This document shows positions 23,571 to 30,203 of a stretch of 30,203 bases of DNA, piece after piece; within the stretch, counting starts at the first letter, position 1, and every line of letters starts with the position of its first letter. Source of the DNA: Oscillospiraceae bacterium (lineage in GTDB: Bacteria; Bacillota; Clostridia; Oscillospirales; Oscillospiraceae); NCBI GenBank assembly GCA_012513005.1, contig JAAZCZ010000088.1, positions 1 to 30,203 on the forward strand, given 5' to 3'. The translations under genes were made by a program, and so were the position numbers. A model generated the notes under the pieces. It was not told the DNA's origin. It saw nothing but the letters and a program-made list of their open reading frames with translations, and did not search any database.

Positions 23571-23598
23571 TAGCTACCTCCTTTAAAACTTACGCGTA

Positions 23599-24219
23599 TT
23601 ATGGCTTTTCTTCCTCACCGGGATTCTCAGTTTCAGCAGGTGCAGAAGGAACCGGCGTCGGTGTCGGTGTGGGTTTACTTGTTGCATGCGGGGTCGGTGT
23701 AGGCGTTGCAGTCGGCGACGGGGATATTTCGGATTCAAGCTTAAATACGCAGTATAGAGAATGTCCGTTCACAACATTTGTGAATACGTAGTGATTTGTC
23801 GGCTCAATCTTCTTGCCGTCTATTTTGAGTTCTGCTATAACATACAAAGGGTCGGGCGTGATTGTGATTTCTAGGTTCTCCCCCTCTTTTACCTTTGCAA
23901 GCCCGTAGGGTGCAACCTTGCCGCCAGCGCTTGCCACAATGCTGATATAATGGTACTGTTGCACTTCCGGTGGTTCTATTACGGCTATATTCGGAGGATT
24001 ATAATCCGGGGTTACATGAACATTGGGTGCACTTGTAATAAACTCTAATTTCATATTGTTGCCGTTTAGATTTCCCAGATTCTCTCGTTTTTCAAACTTA
24101 AATACGCCGCCCAAGGCACACATAATAATTGTCAGGGCTGCAGCTAAAAATGATACTCCGGAAACAAGAGCCCATGACTTTCTTCTTCTACTTGCGTAAC
24201 TGCTATTTCCTTTATCCAT
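23599..24219 (-). CDS. Membrane-anchored extracytoplasmic protein with bacterial-repeat domain and PT-rich tail
   Basis: A 206-residue protein. Residues 1-15 are polar with a basic RRRK patch, 16-38 form a single hydrophobic helix (uncleaved signal anchor), and the rest faces outward. About residues 95-160 resemble a bacterial-repeat (InlB B-like) beta domain: GGKVAPYGLAKVKEGENLEI, then ITPDPLYVIAELKIDG and YVFTNVVNGHSLYCVF. The tail (about 165-206) is a Pro-Thr-Ser-rich linker with TPTPTP runs ending in acidic residues. The linker could span or associate with the wall; no LPXTG motif or sorting tail is present. TGGAG lies 8 bases before ATG 24219. Function is unknown. It sits upstream of mgtC on one probable transcript. 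Confidence 0.7.
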   Translation of the reverse strand: MDKGNSSYASRRRKSWALVSGVSFLAAALTIIMCALGGVFKFEKRENLGNLNGNNMKLEFITSAPNVHVTPDYNPPNIAVIEPPEVQQYHYISIVASAGGKVAPYGLAKVKEGENLEITITPDPLYVIAELKIDGKKIEPTNHYVFTNVVNGHSLYCVFKLESEISPSPTATPTPTPHATSKPTPTPTPVPSAPAETENPGEEEKP

Positions 24220-24250
24220 TAATCTACTCCAAAAATAAGATACTATTTTC

Positions 24251-24278
24251 TTTACAATATGCGATGCTGTGATAAACT
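24251..24278 (+). promoter_or_regulatory. Possible promoter of SDR gene
   Basis: TTTACA (24251-24256), a 16-base spacer and TAAACT (24273-24278). Both boxes are only partial matches. It is placed correctly for the SDR gene, about 30 bases before its start. Confidence 0.35.
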
Positions 24279-24309
24279 ATATTAAAACTAATTATGCGAG
24301 GATAATGAT

Positions 24310-25014
24310 TTGAAAAAGGTACTGATAACAGGCTCATCAAGGGGCATCGGAGCTGCAACCGCAAAGGCATTTTCAGACTTGGGGTACAGCGTTTTTCTAA
24401 ATTACCTAAAATCTAAGCAGAAGGCTGAGCTTTTAGCAGAAGAACTTTCCTGCACAGCAATTAGAGCTGATGTATCAGACCCTTTTCAGGTGAAAAGAAT
24501 GTTTGACCAAGTAGGAGAGCTTGATGTGCTTGTTTGTAACGCCGGTGTTGCAAGCTCCGGGCTTATTCAGGACATTAGTTCTGATGAGTGGCGGCGGCTT
24601 TTCTCTGTTAATGTAGACGGTGTTTTCTACTGCTGTAGGGAAGCTGCAGCAAGAATGCTAAACAATAAATCAGGCTCTATAATCACAGTTTCCTCAATTT
24701 TAGGTGTGCATGGCGGAGCATTTGAAGTTGCATACTCAGCAACTAAGGGAGCGATAATATCTTTTACAAAAGCTCTTGCAAAGGAACTTGGTCCCTCCGG
24801 CATAAGAGTAAACAGCGTAGCTCCGGGAGCAATAGACACCGACATGCTTTCAGGTCTCAGCGAAGCTGATGTAGCTGAAATTTGTAGCAGCACAGCTTTG
24901 GGAAGATTCGGAAAAGCCTGCGAAGTTGCAGAGCTCATTGCATTTCTTGCTTCTGACTCAGCGTCTTTTATTACAGGCTCGATATTTGGTGTTGATGGTG
25001 CTTTGATAGTTTAA
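24310..25014 (+). CDS. SDR-family oxidoreductase, 3-oxoacyl-ACP reductase (FabG)-like
   Basis: A classical short-chain dehydrogenase of 234 residues. The dinucleotide motif is TGSSRGIG (7-14), followed by CNAGVASSG (76-84). The catalytic set is N101, S129 in TVSSILG, Y142 and K146 in YSATK. The C-terminus GSIFGVDGALIV is the usual FabG-type end. The start is TTG 24310, with GAGGA about 7 bases upstream; the ATG at 24305 is in another frame and stops after two codons. It stands alone, with no acyl carrier protein or other fatty-acid gene beside it, so it need not be the housekeeping FabG. NADP preference is likely from the arginine after TGSS, but the substrate is unknown. Confidence 0.88.
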   Translation: MKKVLITGSSRGIGAATAKAFSDLGYSVFLNYLKSKQKAELLAEELSCTAIRADVSDPFQVKRMFDQVGELDVLVCNAGVASSGLIQDISSDEWRRLFSVNVDGVFYCCREAAARMLNNKSGSIITVSSILGVHGGAFEVAYSATKGAIISFTKALAKELGPSGIRVNSVAPGAIDTDMLSGLSEADVAEICSSTALGRFGKACEVAELIAFLASDSASFITGSIFGVDGALIV

Positions 25015-25040
25015 TCAAAGCTTCAAGCTTTCATCTTTAT

Positions 25041-26267
25041 CTAAAACGAGGGTTTTGCCTTGTCATTTTTTCTGTTTTTATGATATGAGCCTTTGAAATT
25101 TTTCTTTTTTCTGCCCCCGGCAGACTGCTTATCTCCGCTTTTTTCTCTTACTGTATTGCCTTCAATCTTATCCGGAACACTGCCTTGTCCGGATTTGTTT
25201 TTGAAGGTATTTTTCTTTCTTGGGTAGTTCTTTTTCTTAGTAAAATCAGACTTTTTGCCCCTGTTTGGGCTTGCCTGCCTGCTTCTTGTTCCATGCTCCT
25301 TATCGCGCCGTTCCTTGCTACCGGCATCGCCGTTATCATCTTCGTTGAAGTTTAGCGGCGTGTCAATTTCATTAGTTTCAGTGTTTTCGAAAGTATATTG
25401 CTCAAATGTCCTTTGAGCTTTTTCCTCCTGGATTTTTTTGGCAAACTGAGCAGCTTTTACAGCTTCTTCACCAAGTTCTGTAATCTTGAGTGTTCTAAAC
25501 GCCTCGTCTCTGTCGTCATCCATTTTTATTTTGACAGTCTGTCTCAGCAGATTATTTGAAACCACCGTGCCTGTGCCATAGGCAGTAATAACGGAGCTGC
25601 CTACCTTGGGAGACTTGCTGATCAGCTCTTCATATGCCTCTTCTTCATATCGGAGACAGCACATTAGTCTGCCGCAAGCACCGGATATTTTAGTCGGGTT
25701 TAATGAAAGCGACTGGTGCTTTGCCATCTTGGTTGAGACGGTTGAAAATTCATCTAAGAACAAATTACAGCAATATTGCCTGCCGCACATACCTATGCCG
25801 CCGAGCATCTTCGCCTCATCTCTGACTCCGACCTGTCTTAGTTCGATTCGCATTCTGAAAACCGAAGCTAAGTCTTTTACAAGCTCTCTAAAGTCTACCC
25901 TGCCGTCTGACGTGAAGAAAAATGTTACCTTGTTACCGTCGAAACCGTATTCACAGCCGATAACCTTCATGTCAAGACCGTGTTCCTTTGCCTTTGCCTT
26001 GCAGATTTCCATAGCCTCCGGCTCGTTAGCCTTGCACAGCTCATAAACTTTTATGTCATAGTTGCTCGCCTTGCGCAGCACAGCACGGAGAGGTGCTACC
26101 ACCTTTTCATCACCTACATAGTGATTGCCGACACTGCAAAAAGCAAACTCTATACCCTTTGCAGTCTCAACAATAACCGGCTCTCCCGCTTTTATAGATG
26201 TTCCGTTAGGAGCAAAATAGTAGCTTTTGCCCGCATTATTAAATCTTACACTGACTACCTCAGTCAA
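25041..26267 (-). CDS. ricT: PSP1-domain regulatory protein RicT (YaaT-like)
   Basis: Homologue of B. subtilis YaaT/RicT, which with RicA and RicF forms a 4Fe-4S complex that promotes RNase Y-dependent mRNA maturation and affects sporulation and biofilm. The PSP1 domain spans about residues 1-235. Its conserved cysteine groups CGRQYCC (C161, C166, C167) and CGRLMCC (C198, C203, C204) are complete. The last 110-120 residues are an unusual disordered, Lys/Arg/Gly/Asn-rich tail (KKKNYPRKKNTFKNKSG-like), absent from the 275-residue Bacillus protein and suggestive of RNA contact. It is 27 bases downstream of holB, the conserved Firmicute pair. RicA and RicF genes are not in the window. Confidence 0.92.
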   Translation of the reverse strand: MTEVVSVRFNNAGKSYYFAPNGTSIKAGEPVIVETAKGIEFAFCSVGNHYVGDEKVVAPLRAVLRKASNYDIKVYELCKANEPEAMEICKAKAKEHGLDMKVIGCEYGFDGNKVTFFFTSDGRVDFRELVKDLASVFRMRIELRQVGVRDEAKMLGGIGMCGRQYCCNLFLDEFSTVSTKMAKHQSLSLNPTKISGACGRLMCCLRYEEEAYEELISKSPKVGSSVITAYGTGTVVSNNLLRQTVKIKMDDDRDEAFRTLKITELGEEAVKAAQFAKKIQEEKAQRTFEQYTFENTETNEIDTPLNFNEDDNGDAGSKERRDKEHGTRSRQASPNRGKKSDFTKKKNYPRKKNTFKNKSGQGSVPDKIEGNTVREKSGDKQSAGGRKKKNFKGSYHKNRKNDKAKPSF

Positions 26268-26294
26268 CTTAGTTTCCTCACTTTTTTAACTTTA

Positions 26295-27104
26295 TTATTC
26301 TTCTAACGCCTTTACAGCTATATATCCGAATACATGCTTTACACCTGTATTTTGCGAAAGATAAGTGGCACTCTCGGATAAAACCTTGTATACATGCAAG
26401 CAGCGTCGCTCTTCTATTTCATGGCTTTCTCTGCCGCTTAGGATGTCTGCCAGCATTTTTTGTGCAAATCTGACTGTGTCTGCAGCTTTTTTAATATCAA
26501 AGCTCTCATAATCTTTTGACCAATTTAAAAGATTTTTGCGTGAAGCTGTGCCGATTGCCTTTATTAATTCAGCTGCCGCTTTGATAGCTTCCTCATATGC
26601 TGCATAGTCTGCTTTTTCATCTGCTCTCGCATTTTCATAGATTACGGAGCATCTGGAAATAACTGTTTCTAATATTGCAGACGGCATCGCAGTGGTAAGA
26701 ATAAAGGCACATTCACCGGGCGGCTCTTCTAATATTTTTAGTATTGCGTTGCTTGCGCCTATGTTCATAGCATCTGCGTTATATATTATGTACACCTTTC
26801 TGCGAGCCTCGTTAGGCATTATATAGGCATCTCTGACGATGTCTCTTATTTGGTCTACTAAAATATCGCGGCGACTTTCCGTGTCGTTTTCATTTTCTCT
26901 GCCGATATAAGTAATATCCGGATGAATTTTAGCTGTAGCTTTTTTACAATGGCGACACTGCATGCAGGGCTCTTCCCCGCCTACTTCGCAGAGTAGCGCA
27001 GCTGCCAGTTTGCCCGCCAAGTCGTTTCGTTTTGACTCGGAATCTGAGACTATTAAATAAGCATGTCGGAGCTTATTGCTCCTAATATTCTGCACATTTT
27101 CCAT
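26295..27104 (-). CDS. holB: DNA polymerase III delta-prime subunit
   Basis: A clamp-loader subunit of 269 residues with the AAA+ fold of DnaX/HolB. The N-terminus LRHAYLIVSD aligns with the family's HAYLF-G-GKT segment, but the P-loop is lost (SDSESKRNDL), consistent with a non-hydrolysing delta-prime. Four cysteines of the zinc module are present (C39, C47, C50, C53 in EPCMQCRHCKK). YIIYNADAMNIGASNAILKILEEPP is the Walker B/sensor-1 region, followed by LTTAMPSAILETVISRCSV with the SRC motif. It starts at ATG 27104, with AAAGG about 12 bases away. It is followed by ricT, as in B. subtilis. Confidence 0.93.
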   Translation of the reverse strand: MENVQNIRSNKLRHAYLIVSDSESKRNDLAGKLAAALLCEVGGEEPCMQCRHCKKATAKIHPDITYIGRENENDTESRRDILVDQIRDIVRDAYIMPNEARRKVYIIYNADAMNIGASNAILKILEEPPGECAFILTTAMPSAILETVISRCSVIYENARADEKADYAAYEEAIKAAAELIKAIGTASRKNLLNWSKDYESFDIKKAADTVRFAQKMLADILSGRESHEIEERRCLHVYKVLSESATYLSQNTGVKHVFGYIAVKALEE

Positions 27105-27110
27105 TTTGTT

Positions 27111-27139
27111 ATTTTACCTTTATTTGCCAAAATAGTCAA
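27111..27139 (-). promoter_or_regulatory. Possible promoter of holB-ricT
   Basis: TTGACT (27139-27134), a 17-base spacer and TAAAAT (27116-27111). If used, the start would fall at or next to the A of the holB ATG (27104), giving a leaderless message. The AAAGG upstream would then be spacer DNA rather than a ribosome site. The fit is good but the two readings conflict. Confidence 0.4.
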
Positions 27140-27169
27140 ATAGTATGGCTTTTGAAAATTATAAATAAA

Positions 27170-27213
27170 AATAAAAAAATATAGCTGCATCTGACTTTTA
27201 TTTAGACACAGCT
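27170..27213 (-). terminator. Terminator of the ECF S-component gene
   Basis: On the minus strand AGCTGTGTCT pairs with AGATGCAGCT apart from a central TG/TG mismatch, closing an 11-base loop (27213-27183). ATATTTTTTTATTTTT follows. The plus strand also has a T6 run after the stem. Confidence 0.7.
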
Positions 27214-27225
27214 TTTTTGTTTAAT

Positions 27226-27753
27226 TTATTCTTTTATGTCCCGCATAACCCGGCGTACATATTCAGAAGAGTTTAGCGCCGAATAAAGCGCAGCCGCCGC
27301 TATTGCCCCGAAAGCTCCCTGTATGAGGTTTGCAGGCACATCAGCTACAGCTCCTGCCCCGAAACCGAGCACAACGGCATCGTAGAAGAGGTAGCCTGCT
27401 ACCATGAGAATTTCAGCTATGCACCCTGCAATAACCGATTTAACAAAAAGGTTTTTCCCAAGTTTTCTGTTAATAAGAACAGCAGCTACAATTGCCACTA
27501 CTGCCTTTATCACCAAGGTACCGGGAGCATAGATAAAATAACCTGAGATTATATCCGCCATGGCAGAGCCTATGCCGGCAGCCGGTGCTCCGTAAATCCC
27601 GCCCAAGAACAGTGCAGAAAGCAAGACTACAGTGTCTCCTGCGTGCACATATCCTCCAATAGGAGTCGGTATTTTGACGATAAGTGTTGCGGCACATGTT
27701 AAAGCGGCAAAAAGAGAAGCAAAAATCAGCTTTTTTGTTTTAGTACTGTTCAT
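27226..27753 (-). CDS. ECF transporter S component, substrate unknown
   Basis: A hydrophobic protein of 175 residues with about five to six helices, the size and shape of a substrate-binding (S) subunit of energy-coupling factor vitamin transporters. The N-terminus KKLIFASLFAALTCAATLIV carries the alanine-rich helix that docks on EcfT. IPTPIGGYVHAGDTVVLLSA followed by GGIYGAPAAGIGSAMADIIS is typical of the DUF1393-type S components. No EcfA or EcfT gene is nearby, so it probably shares a common module (group II ECF). There is no riboswitch in its leader to hint at the vitamin; its 5' region has only a promoter at 27792-27821. Confidence 0.85.
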   Translation of the reverse strand: MNSTKTKKLIFASLFAALTCAATLIVKIPTPIGGYVHAGDTVVLLSALFLGGIYGAPAAGIGSAMADIISGYFIYAPGTLVIKAVVAIVAAVLINRKLGKNLFVKSVIAGCIAEILMVAGYLFYDAVVLGFGAGAVADVPANLIQGAFGAIAAAALYSALNSSEYVRRVMRDIKE

Positions 27754-27791
27754 TTTATACCTTTCTTTAGTTAATTCTCTGTTACTTTGGG

Positions 27792-27821
27792 ATTATAAAC
27801 CTCGTTATTGTATAAAGTCAA
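27792..27821 (-). promoter_or_regulatory. Promoter of ECF S-component gene
   Basis: TTGACT (27821-27816), an 18-base spacer and a perfect TATAAT (27797-27792). The leader is about 30 bases, containing AAAGAAAGG before the ATG. Confidence 0.65.
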
Positions 27822-27841
27822 CTGTCATAAGGCATAAGTTG

Positions 27842-27870
27842 TTGTGCTAAACGCCACGCTGTGCTATCAT
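27842..27870 (+). promoter_or_regulatory. Possible promoter of alaX-like gene
   Basis: TTGTGC (27842-27847), a 17-base spacer and TATCAT (27865-27870). This places the start near 27877, about 17 bases before the TTG start codon. It is divergent from the ECF promoter. Confidence 0.5.
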
Positions 27871-27893
27871 ATTTTAGAAATTGAGGTGTTATT

Positions 27894-29078
27894 TTGACTA
27901 ATAGGTTATACTATTCTGACGGATATTTGTCCGAGTTTAATGCTACTGTTGTCTCTTGTAATAAGGGAGATAGCGCTTATGAGATAATACTTGACCAAAC
28001 TGCTTTTTTCCCCGAAGGCGGGGGTCAGCCTTCTGACGAGGGATTTTTAGACGGTATGCCACTGCTCGATCTTATTGACCGCGGAAGTGAAATTATACAT
28101 CTTGTTAGAAAACCGATTGAAGTAGGCAAAACAGTTATTGGAAAAATTGATTTTGATTTGCGTTTTCGCAGAATGCAAAACCATTCCGGTGAGCATCTGA
28201 TTTCGGGCACAGTAAATAAGCTTTTTGGCTTTTCTAATGTAGGCTTTCACATAGGCGAAGATTATATGACCTTGGACTTTTCGGGTGAACTTAGTGCCTC
28301 TGACATACTGCAAATTGAGCTTGAGGCTAATCGGGCTGTTTGGAAAAACATTCCTGTCGTATCCTACTTTCCCTCAGATGCGGATTTAAAATTGCTTAAT
28401 TATCGGAGTAAAAAAGAAATCGACAGCGATGTTCGAATAATAAGCATTAACAATGTTGATGTCTGTGCCTGCTGCGCACCGCATGTTAAAAACACAGGTG
28501 AAATCGGATTAGTTAAGATTATCGATTTTATGAGGCACAGGGGCGGAACCAGGGTTCTAGCTCTCTGCGGATATGATGCTTATGTTGATACTAAAAACAG
28601 ATTTGAAAGTACGGTTTTAGTTTCAAATTTGCTATCTGCACCGCAAGGCAAAATAGCCGAGGCTACAAAAAAGCTGCTGTCTGACTTTGATGCTGCAAAG
28701 GCACAAATTACCGAGCTTAAATTTAAAGCTGCTGATGCTCATATTTCAAAGCTTTCTTACACCGATGGGAATATTTTTCTTTTCGTTGAAGGCTTGGAAG
28801 ACCGCATGTTAAGGGAGATTGCAAACCGCGCTCGGCTTTTGTGCAGCGGTGTCTGCGCTGTTTTTTGCGGTGCTGACGGAAGCTACAAATATATTATTAG
28901 CAGCCAAAGTGTTGACCTAATACCGCTCAAAGAGATAATAAACACCAACATATTAGGAAGAGGCGGCGGCACATCTGAAATGCTGCGAGGCAGCTGCACT
29001 GCAGACAGACATAGCATTGAAGACTTTTTTACTAATACCGATTTTACAGCTTTTATAGATACAGGAGATAATACATGA
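27894..29078 (+). CDS. Alanyl-tRNA editing protein, AlaX-L type with DHHA1 domain
   Basis: A trans-editing hydrolase that removes mischarged Ser (and Gly) from tRNA-Ala. The 394 residues match the AlaS editing half: a beta-barrel lead (residues 1-90, TAFFPEGGGQPSDEG), the metal site H97/H101 in NHSGEHLISG and C193/H197 in CACCAPHV, then a C-terminal DHHA1 domain ending GRGGGTSEMLRGSC. The second motif (CCAPH rather than AlaS CGGTH) keeps the ligands and is usual for AlaX. The catalytic aminoacylation domain is absent. The start is TTG 27894, with GAGGTG 5 bases upstream. Its stop overlaps the deacetylase start (ATGA). It complements AlaS, whose own editing site is intact. Confidence 0.92.
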   Translation: MTNRLYYSDGYLSEFNATVVSCNKGDSAYEIILDQTAFFPEGGGQPSDEGFLDGMPLLDLIDRGSEIIHLVRKPIEVGKTVIGKIDFDLRFRRMQNHSGEHLISGTVNKLFGFSNVGFHIGEDYMTLDFSGELSASDILQIELEANRAVWKNIPVVSYFPSDADLKLLNYRSKKEIDSDVRIISINNVDVCACCAPHVKNTGEIGLVKIIDFMRHRGGTRVLALCGYDAYVDTKNRFESTVLVSNLLSAPQGKIAEATKKLLSDFDAAKAQITELKFKAADAHISKLSYTDGNIFLFVEGLEDRMLREIANRARLLCSGVCAVFCGADGSYKYIISSQSVDLIPLKEIINTNILGRGGGTSEMLRGSCTADRHSIEDFFTNTDFTAFIDTGDNT

Positions 29079-30019
29079 AAAAAGGCTTAGCTTACATACT
29101 TATTCTCACGCTCGTTGCGGCGCTGGGGTTTTTACTTTTTGCCAGAAAAAGTATTTCTTCCGAGAAATTAATAAACTCAGCTTCTCCTTCTCCCTCAGCT
29201 TCTGCTGCAGTTTTGCCTTCTGCGCCCGAAACTGCTGCGCCCGCTCCTACTGATACTCCCGCTCCCGAAACACCTGAGCCAAATAGCCCTTCTCCTGAGC
29301 CGACTGCTTTAGCACCTGCTAGTCATGACTATAGCTCTCTGCCCTATGTTCTGCGTGAAAAGGTGCCTATTCTGATGTATCATCAGGTGATGGACGGTGG
29401 CACTAACAGCCTTTATCTGTCGGTTTCTGACTTTAAATCTCATCTTGAGTATTTTTCTAATGCAGGGATAACCCCAATAACCATGCGGCAGCTTATTATG
29501 CACTGGACAGAAAATTATCCCTTGCCCGAAAAGCCCATAGTTTTGACCTTTGACGACGGTTATAGATCGATGTACACCACTGTTTTCCCGCTACTCAAAG
29601 AAAAAGGCTGGCCCGCCACTTTTTATGCCGTATCGGGCTGGACTGACGGCGATAGCGTACTCACAAAAGAAATGTTAGCTGAAATGGCAGCTGCGGGCAT
29701 GGAAATAGGCTCACACTCTGTGTCACACGTTGATTTGGAAAAAAGCCCTGCTGCTGTTTCAAAGGAGCAAATAATTGAGTCTAAAAAACAGCTTGAGGAA
29801 TACACCGGCAAGCCTATATTGAGTATATGCTATCCCTCCGGCAGATATAATGAAAATACAATTGCCATGGTTAAGGAAGCCGGTTATGTAAGCGCTGTTA
29901 CGACAAAATATGGCTTTGCAAGTTTATCTCAGGGACAGTTTTCACTTTTTAGAGTTAGAATCAGTCAGGGTCAGGGCGGTGTTGCCCTAAAAAGCATGCT
30001 CGCTCCTTTGGGATATTAA
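29075..30019 (+). CDS. Polysaccharide deacetylase (NodB domain), membrane-anchored
   Basis: A 314-residue carbohydrate esterase family 4 protein that removes N-acetyl groups from extracellular glycans such as peptidoglycan or poly-GlcNAc. It begins with a basic N-terminus and a hydrophobic helix (5-23), with no lipobox. A Pro/Ala/Ser/Thr/Glu linker follows (about 35-85), then the catalytic domain. Motifs are VPILMYHQV (97-105), TFDDGY (D160 and D161), and SHSVSH (the H214/H218 metal pair). The CE4 motif 3 is SICYPSGRYN. The metal triad D-H-H is complete, so the enzyme should be active. It overlaps the alaX-like stop by four bases and ends before a strong terminator at 30027. Confidence 0.92.
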   Translation: MKKGLAYILILTLVAALGFLLFARKSISSEKLINSASPSPSASAAVLPSAPETAAPAPTDTPAPETPEPNSPSPEPTALAPASHDYSSLPYVLREKVPILMYHQVMDGGTNSLYLSVSDFKSHLEYFSNAGITPITMRQLIMHWTENYPLPEKPIVLTFDDGYRSMYTTVFPLLKEKGWPATFYAVSGWTDGDSVLTKEMLAEMAAAGMEIGSHSVSHVDLEKSPAAVSKEQIIESKKQLEEYTGKPILSICYPSGRYNENTIAMVKEAGYVSAVTTKYGFASLSQGQFSLFRVRISQGQGGVALKSMLAPLGY

Positions 30020-30026
30020 ATTTGCA

Positions 30027-30060
30027 AAAAAACACCCGTCAATTTTGACGGGTGTTTTTT
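30027..30060 (+). terminator. Strong terminator after polysaccharide deacetylase
   Basis: A nearly perfect palindrome: AAAAAACACCCGTCAA pairs with TTGACGGGTGTTTTTT around TT, about 16 pairs including the A/T ends. Its own T6 run is the tail. It can work in both directions. Confidence 0.92.
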
Positions 30061-30115
30061 AATGGCTCTATGTCAAATGTTGGGGTAGAGCAAAAAAGAA
30101 GAATAAAAGCGAAGT

Positions 30116-30146
30116 GGAGTTGGCTGAATGGTCAGCTCCATTTTTT
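30116..30146 (+). terminator. Hairpin with T-run at the possible IS end
   Basis: GGAGTTG (30116-30122) pairs with CAGCTCC (30133-30139) with one G-T wobble and a 10-base loop, followed by ATTTTTT. It lies directly before the open frame at 30147, so it would stop transcripts entering that frame from the left. Confidence 0.6.
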
Positions 30147-30203
30147 ATGGGGTTAAGCAGCGAAGCAATGAAGAATTCTATTTCTAAAACGTTTGAAATC
30201 TCG
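30147..30203 (+). CDS. Start of an open frame running off the window (possible transposase)
   Basis: From ATG 30147 the frame is open for 19 codons to the window edge (MGLSSEAMKNSISKTFEIS); a second ATG is at 30168. No convincing ribosome-binding site precedes either. I do not recognise the residues. The only hint that it could be a transposase is its place just inside a possible IS end. Confidence 0.25.
   Translation, partial: MGLSSEAMKNSISKTFEIS

Larger units (their letters stand above)
30064..30203 (+). mobile_element. Possible insertion-sequence end (ISL3-like), truncated by window
   Basis: Just after the terminator the sequence changes character. GGCTCTATGTCAAATGTTGG (30064-30083) resembles the GGCTCTTTGTCAA-type terminal repeats I associate with ISL3-family elements. 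It is followed by a purine-rich stretch, a hairpin with a T6 tail at 30116-30146 (as many IS ends carry to block incoming transcription), and the beginning of an open frame. The other end is outside the window, so no inverted repeat or target duplication can be checked. The family call is from memory and tentative. Confidence 0.35.

Noticed and set aside
23640..23730. GGTGTCGGTGTGGG-like repeats that look like a DNA tandem array
   Set aside because: They are the reverse complement of Thr-Pro codons in the PT-rich tail of the 23599-24219 protein; no regular unit or spacer, so neither CRISPR nor a VNTR claim is justified.
25001..25031. Small overlapping stems (CTTTGAT/ATCAAAG and AAAGC/GCTTT) between the SDR gene and ricT
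   Set aside because: Short, mutually exclusive and without a T-run; too weak to call a terminator.

Overview
The window is a stretch of ordinary bacterial chromosome, most likely from a low-to-moderate GC member of the Clostridia. An Oscillospiraceae- or Christensenellales-like lineage is an inference; no rRNA is present to settle it. The clues are strong GGAGG ribosome-binding sites, frequent TTG/GTG starts, a T-box leader on alaS, the LL-diaminopimelate aminotransferase route to meso-DAP, the holB-ricT pair, a SpoVB/MurJ-type flippase next to mazG and hup, and a MgtC/SapB membrane protein. There are no rRNA, tRNA or CRISPR features. A probable insertion-sequence end appears only in the last ~140 bases.

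Layout. (1) 33-3040, minus: galM-galK-DUF4428-type zinc-ribbon protein, from a promoter at 3122-3149. (2) 3247-7040, plus: SpoVB/MurJ-like flippase, mazG, hup, then a YdcZ-type DMT permease after a long hairpin. (3) 7113-12100, plus: a clean transcription unit with a promoter, dapF-dapL-nagB-glmM-GlmU-C-like acetyltransferase and a strong terminator. It supplies meso-DAP and amino sugar for peptidoglycan. (4) 12130-15412, minus: T-box(Ala)-alaS-hinT, whose promoter overlaps the stop codon of the preceding mltG. (5) 15409-20658, minus: guaB-sir2-wecG/tagA-tmk-mltG, with short gaps and overlaps. (6) 20662-22854: divergent ogg (apparent CTG start) and a KamA-family radical SAM gene, with an orphan hairpin between their facing promoters. 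(7) 22869-24219, minus: membrane-anchored repeat protein and mgtC. (8) 24310-25014, plus: an SDR reductase. (9) 25041-27104, minus: holB-ricT. (10) 27226-27753, minus: ECF transporter S component. (11) 27894-30019, plus: alaX-like editing protein overlapping a polysaccharide deacetylase. (12) 30064-30203: possible IS end and the start of an open frame that runs off the window.

The recurring themes are envelope building (DAP, GlcNAc, lipid-linked precursor flippase, MltG, TagA-family transferase, deacetylase) and alanyl-tRNA metabolism (T-box/alaS, AlaX, HinT). I see no phage, defence island, biosynthetic cluster or clearly new multi-gene system. The items most worth a second look are the DAP/amino-sugar operon with its stand-alone GlmU-C-like acetyltransferase, the KamA paralogue with altered substrate-pocket residues, the CTG-started ogg, and the alaS T-box built onto the mltG stop codon.
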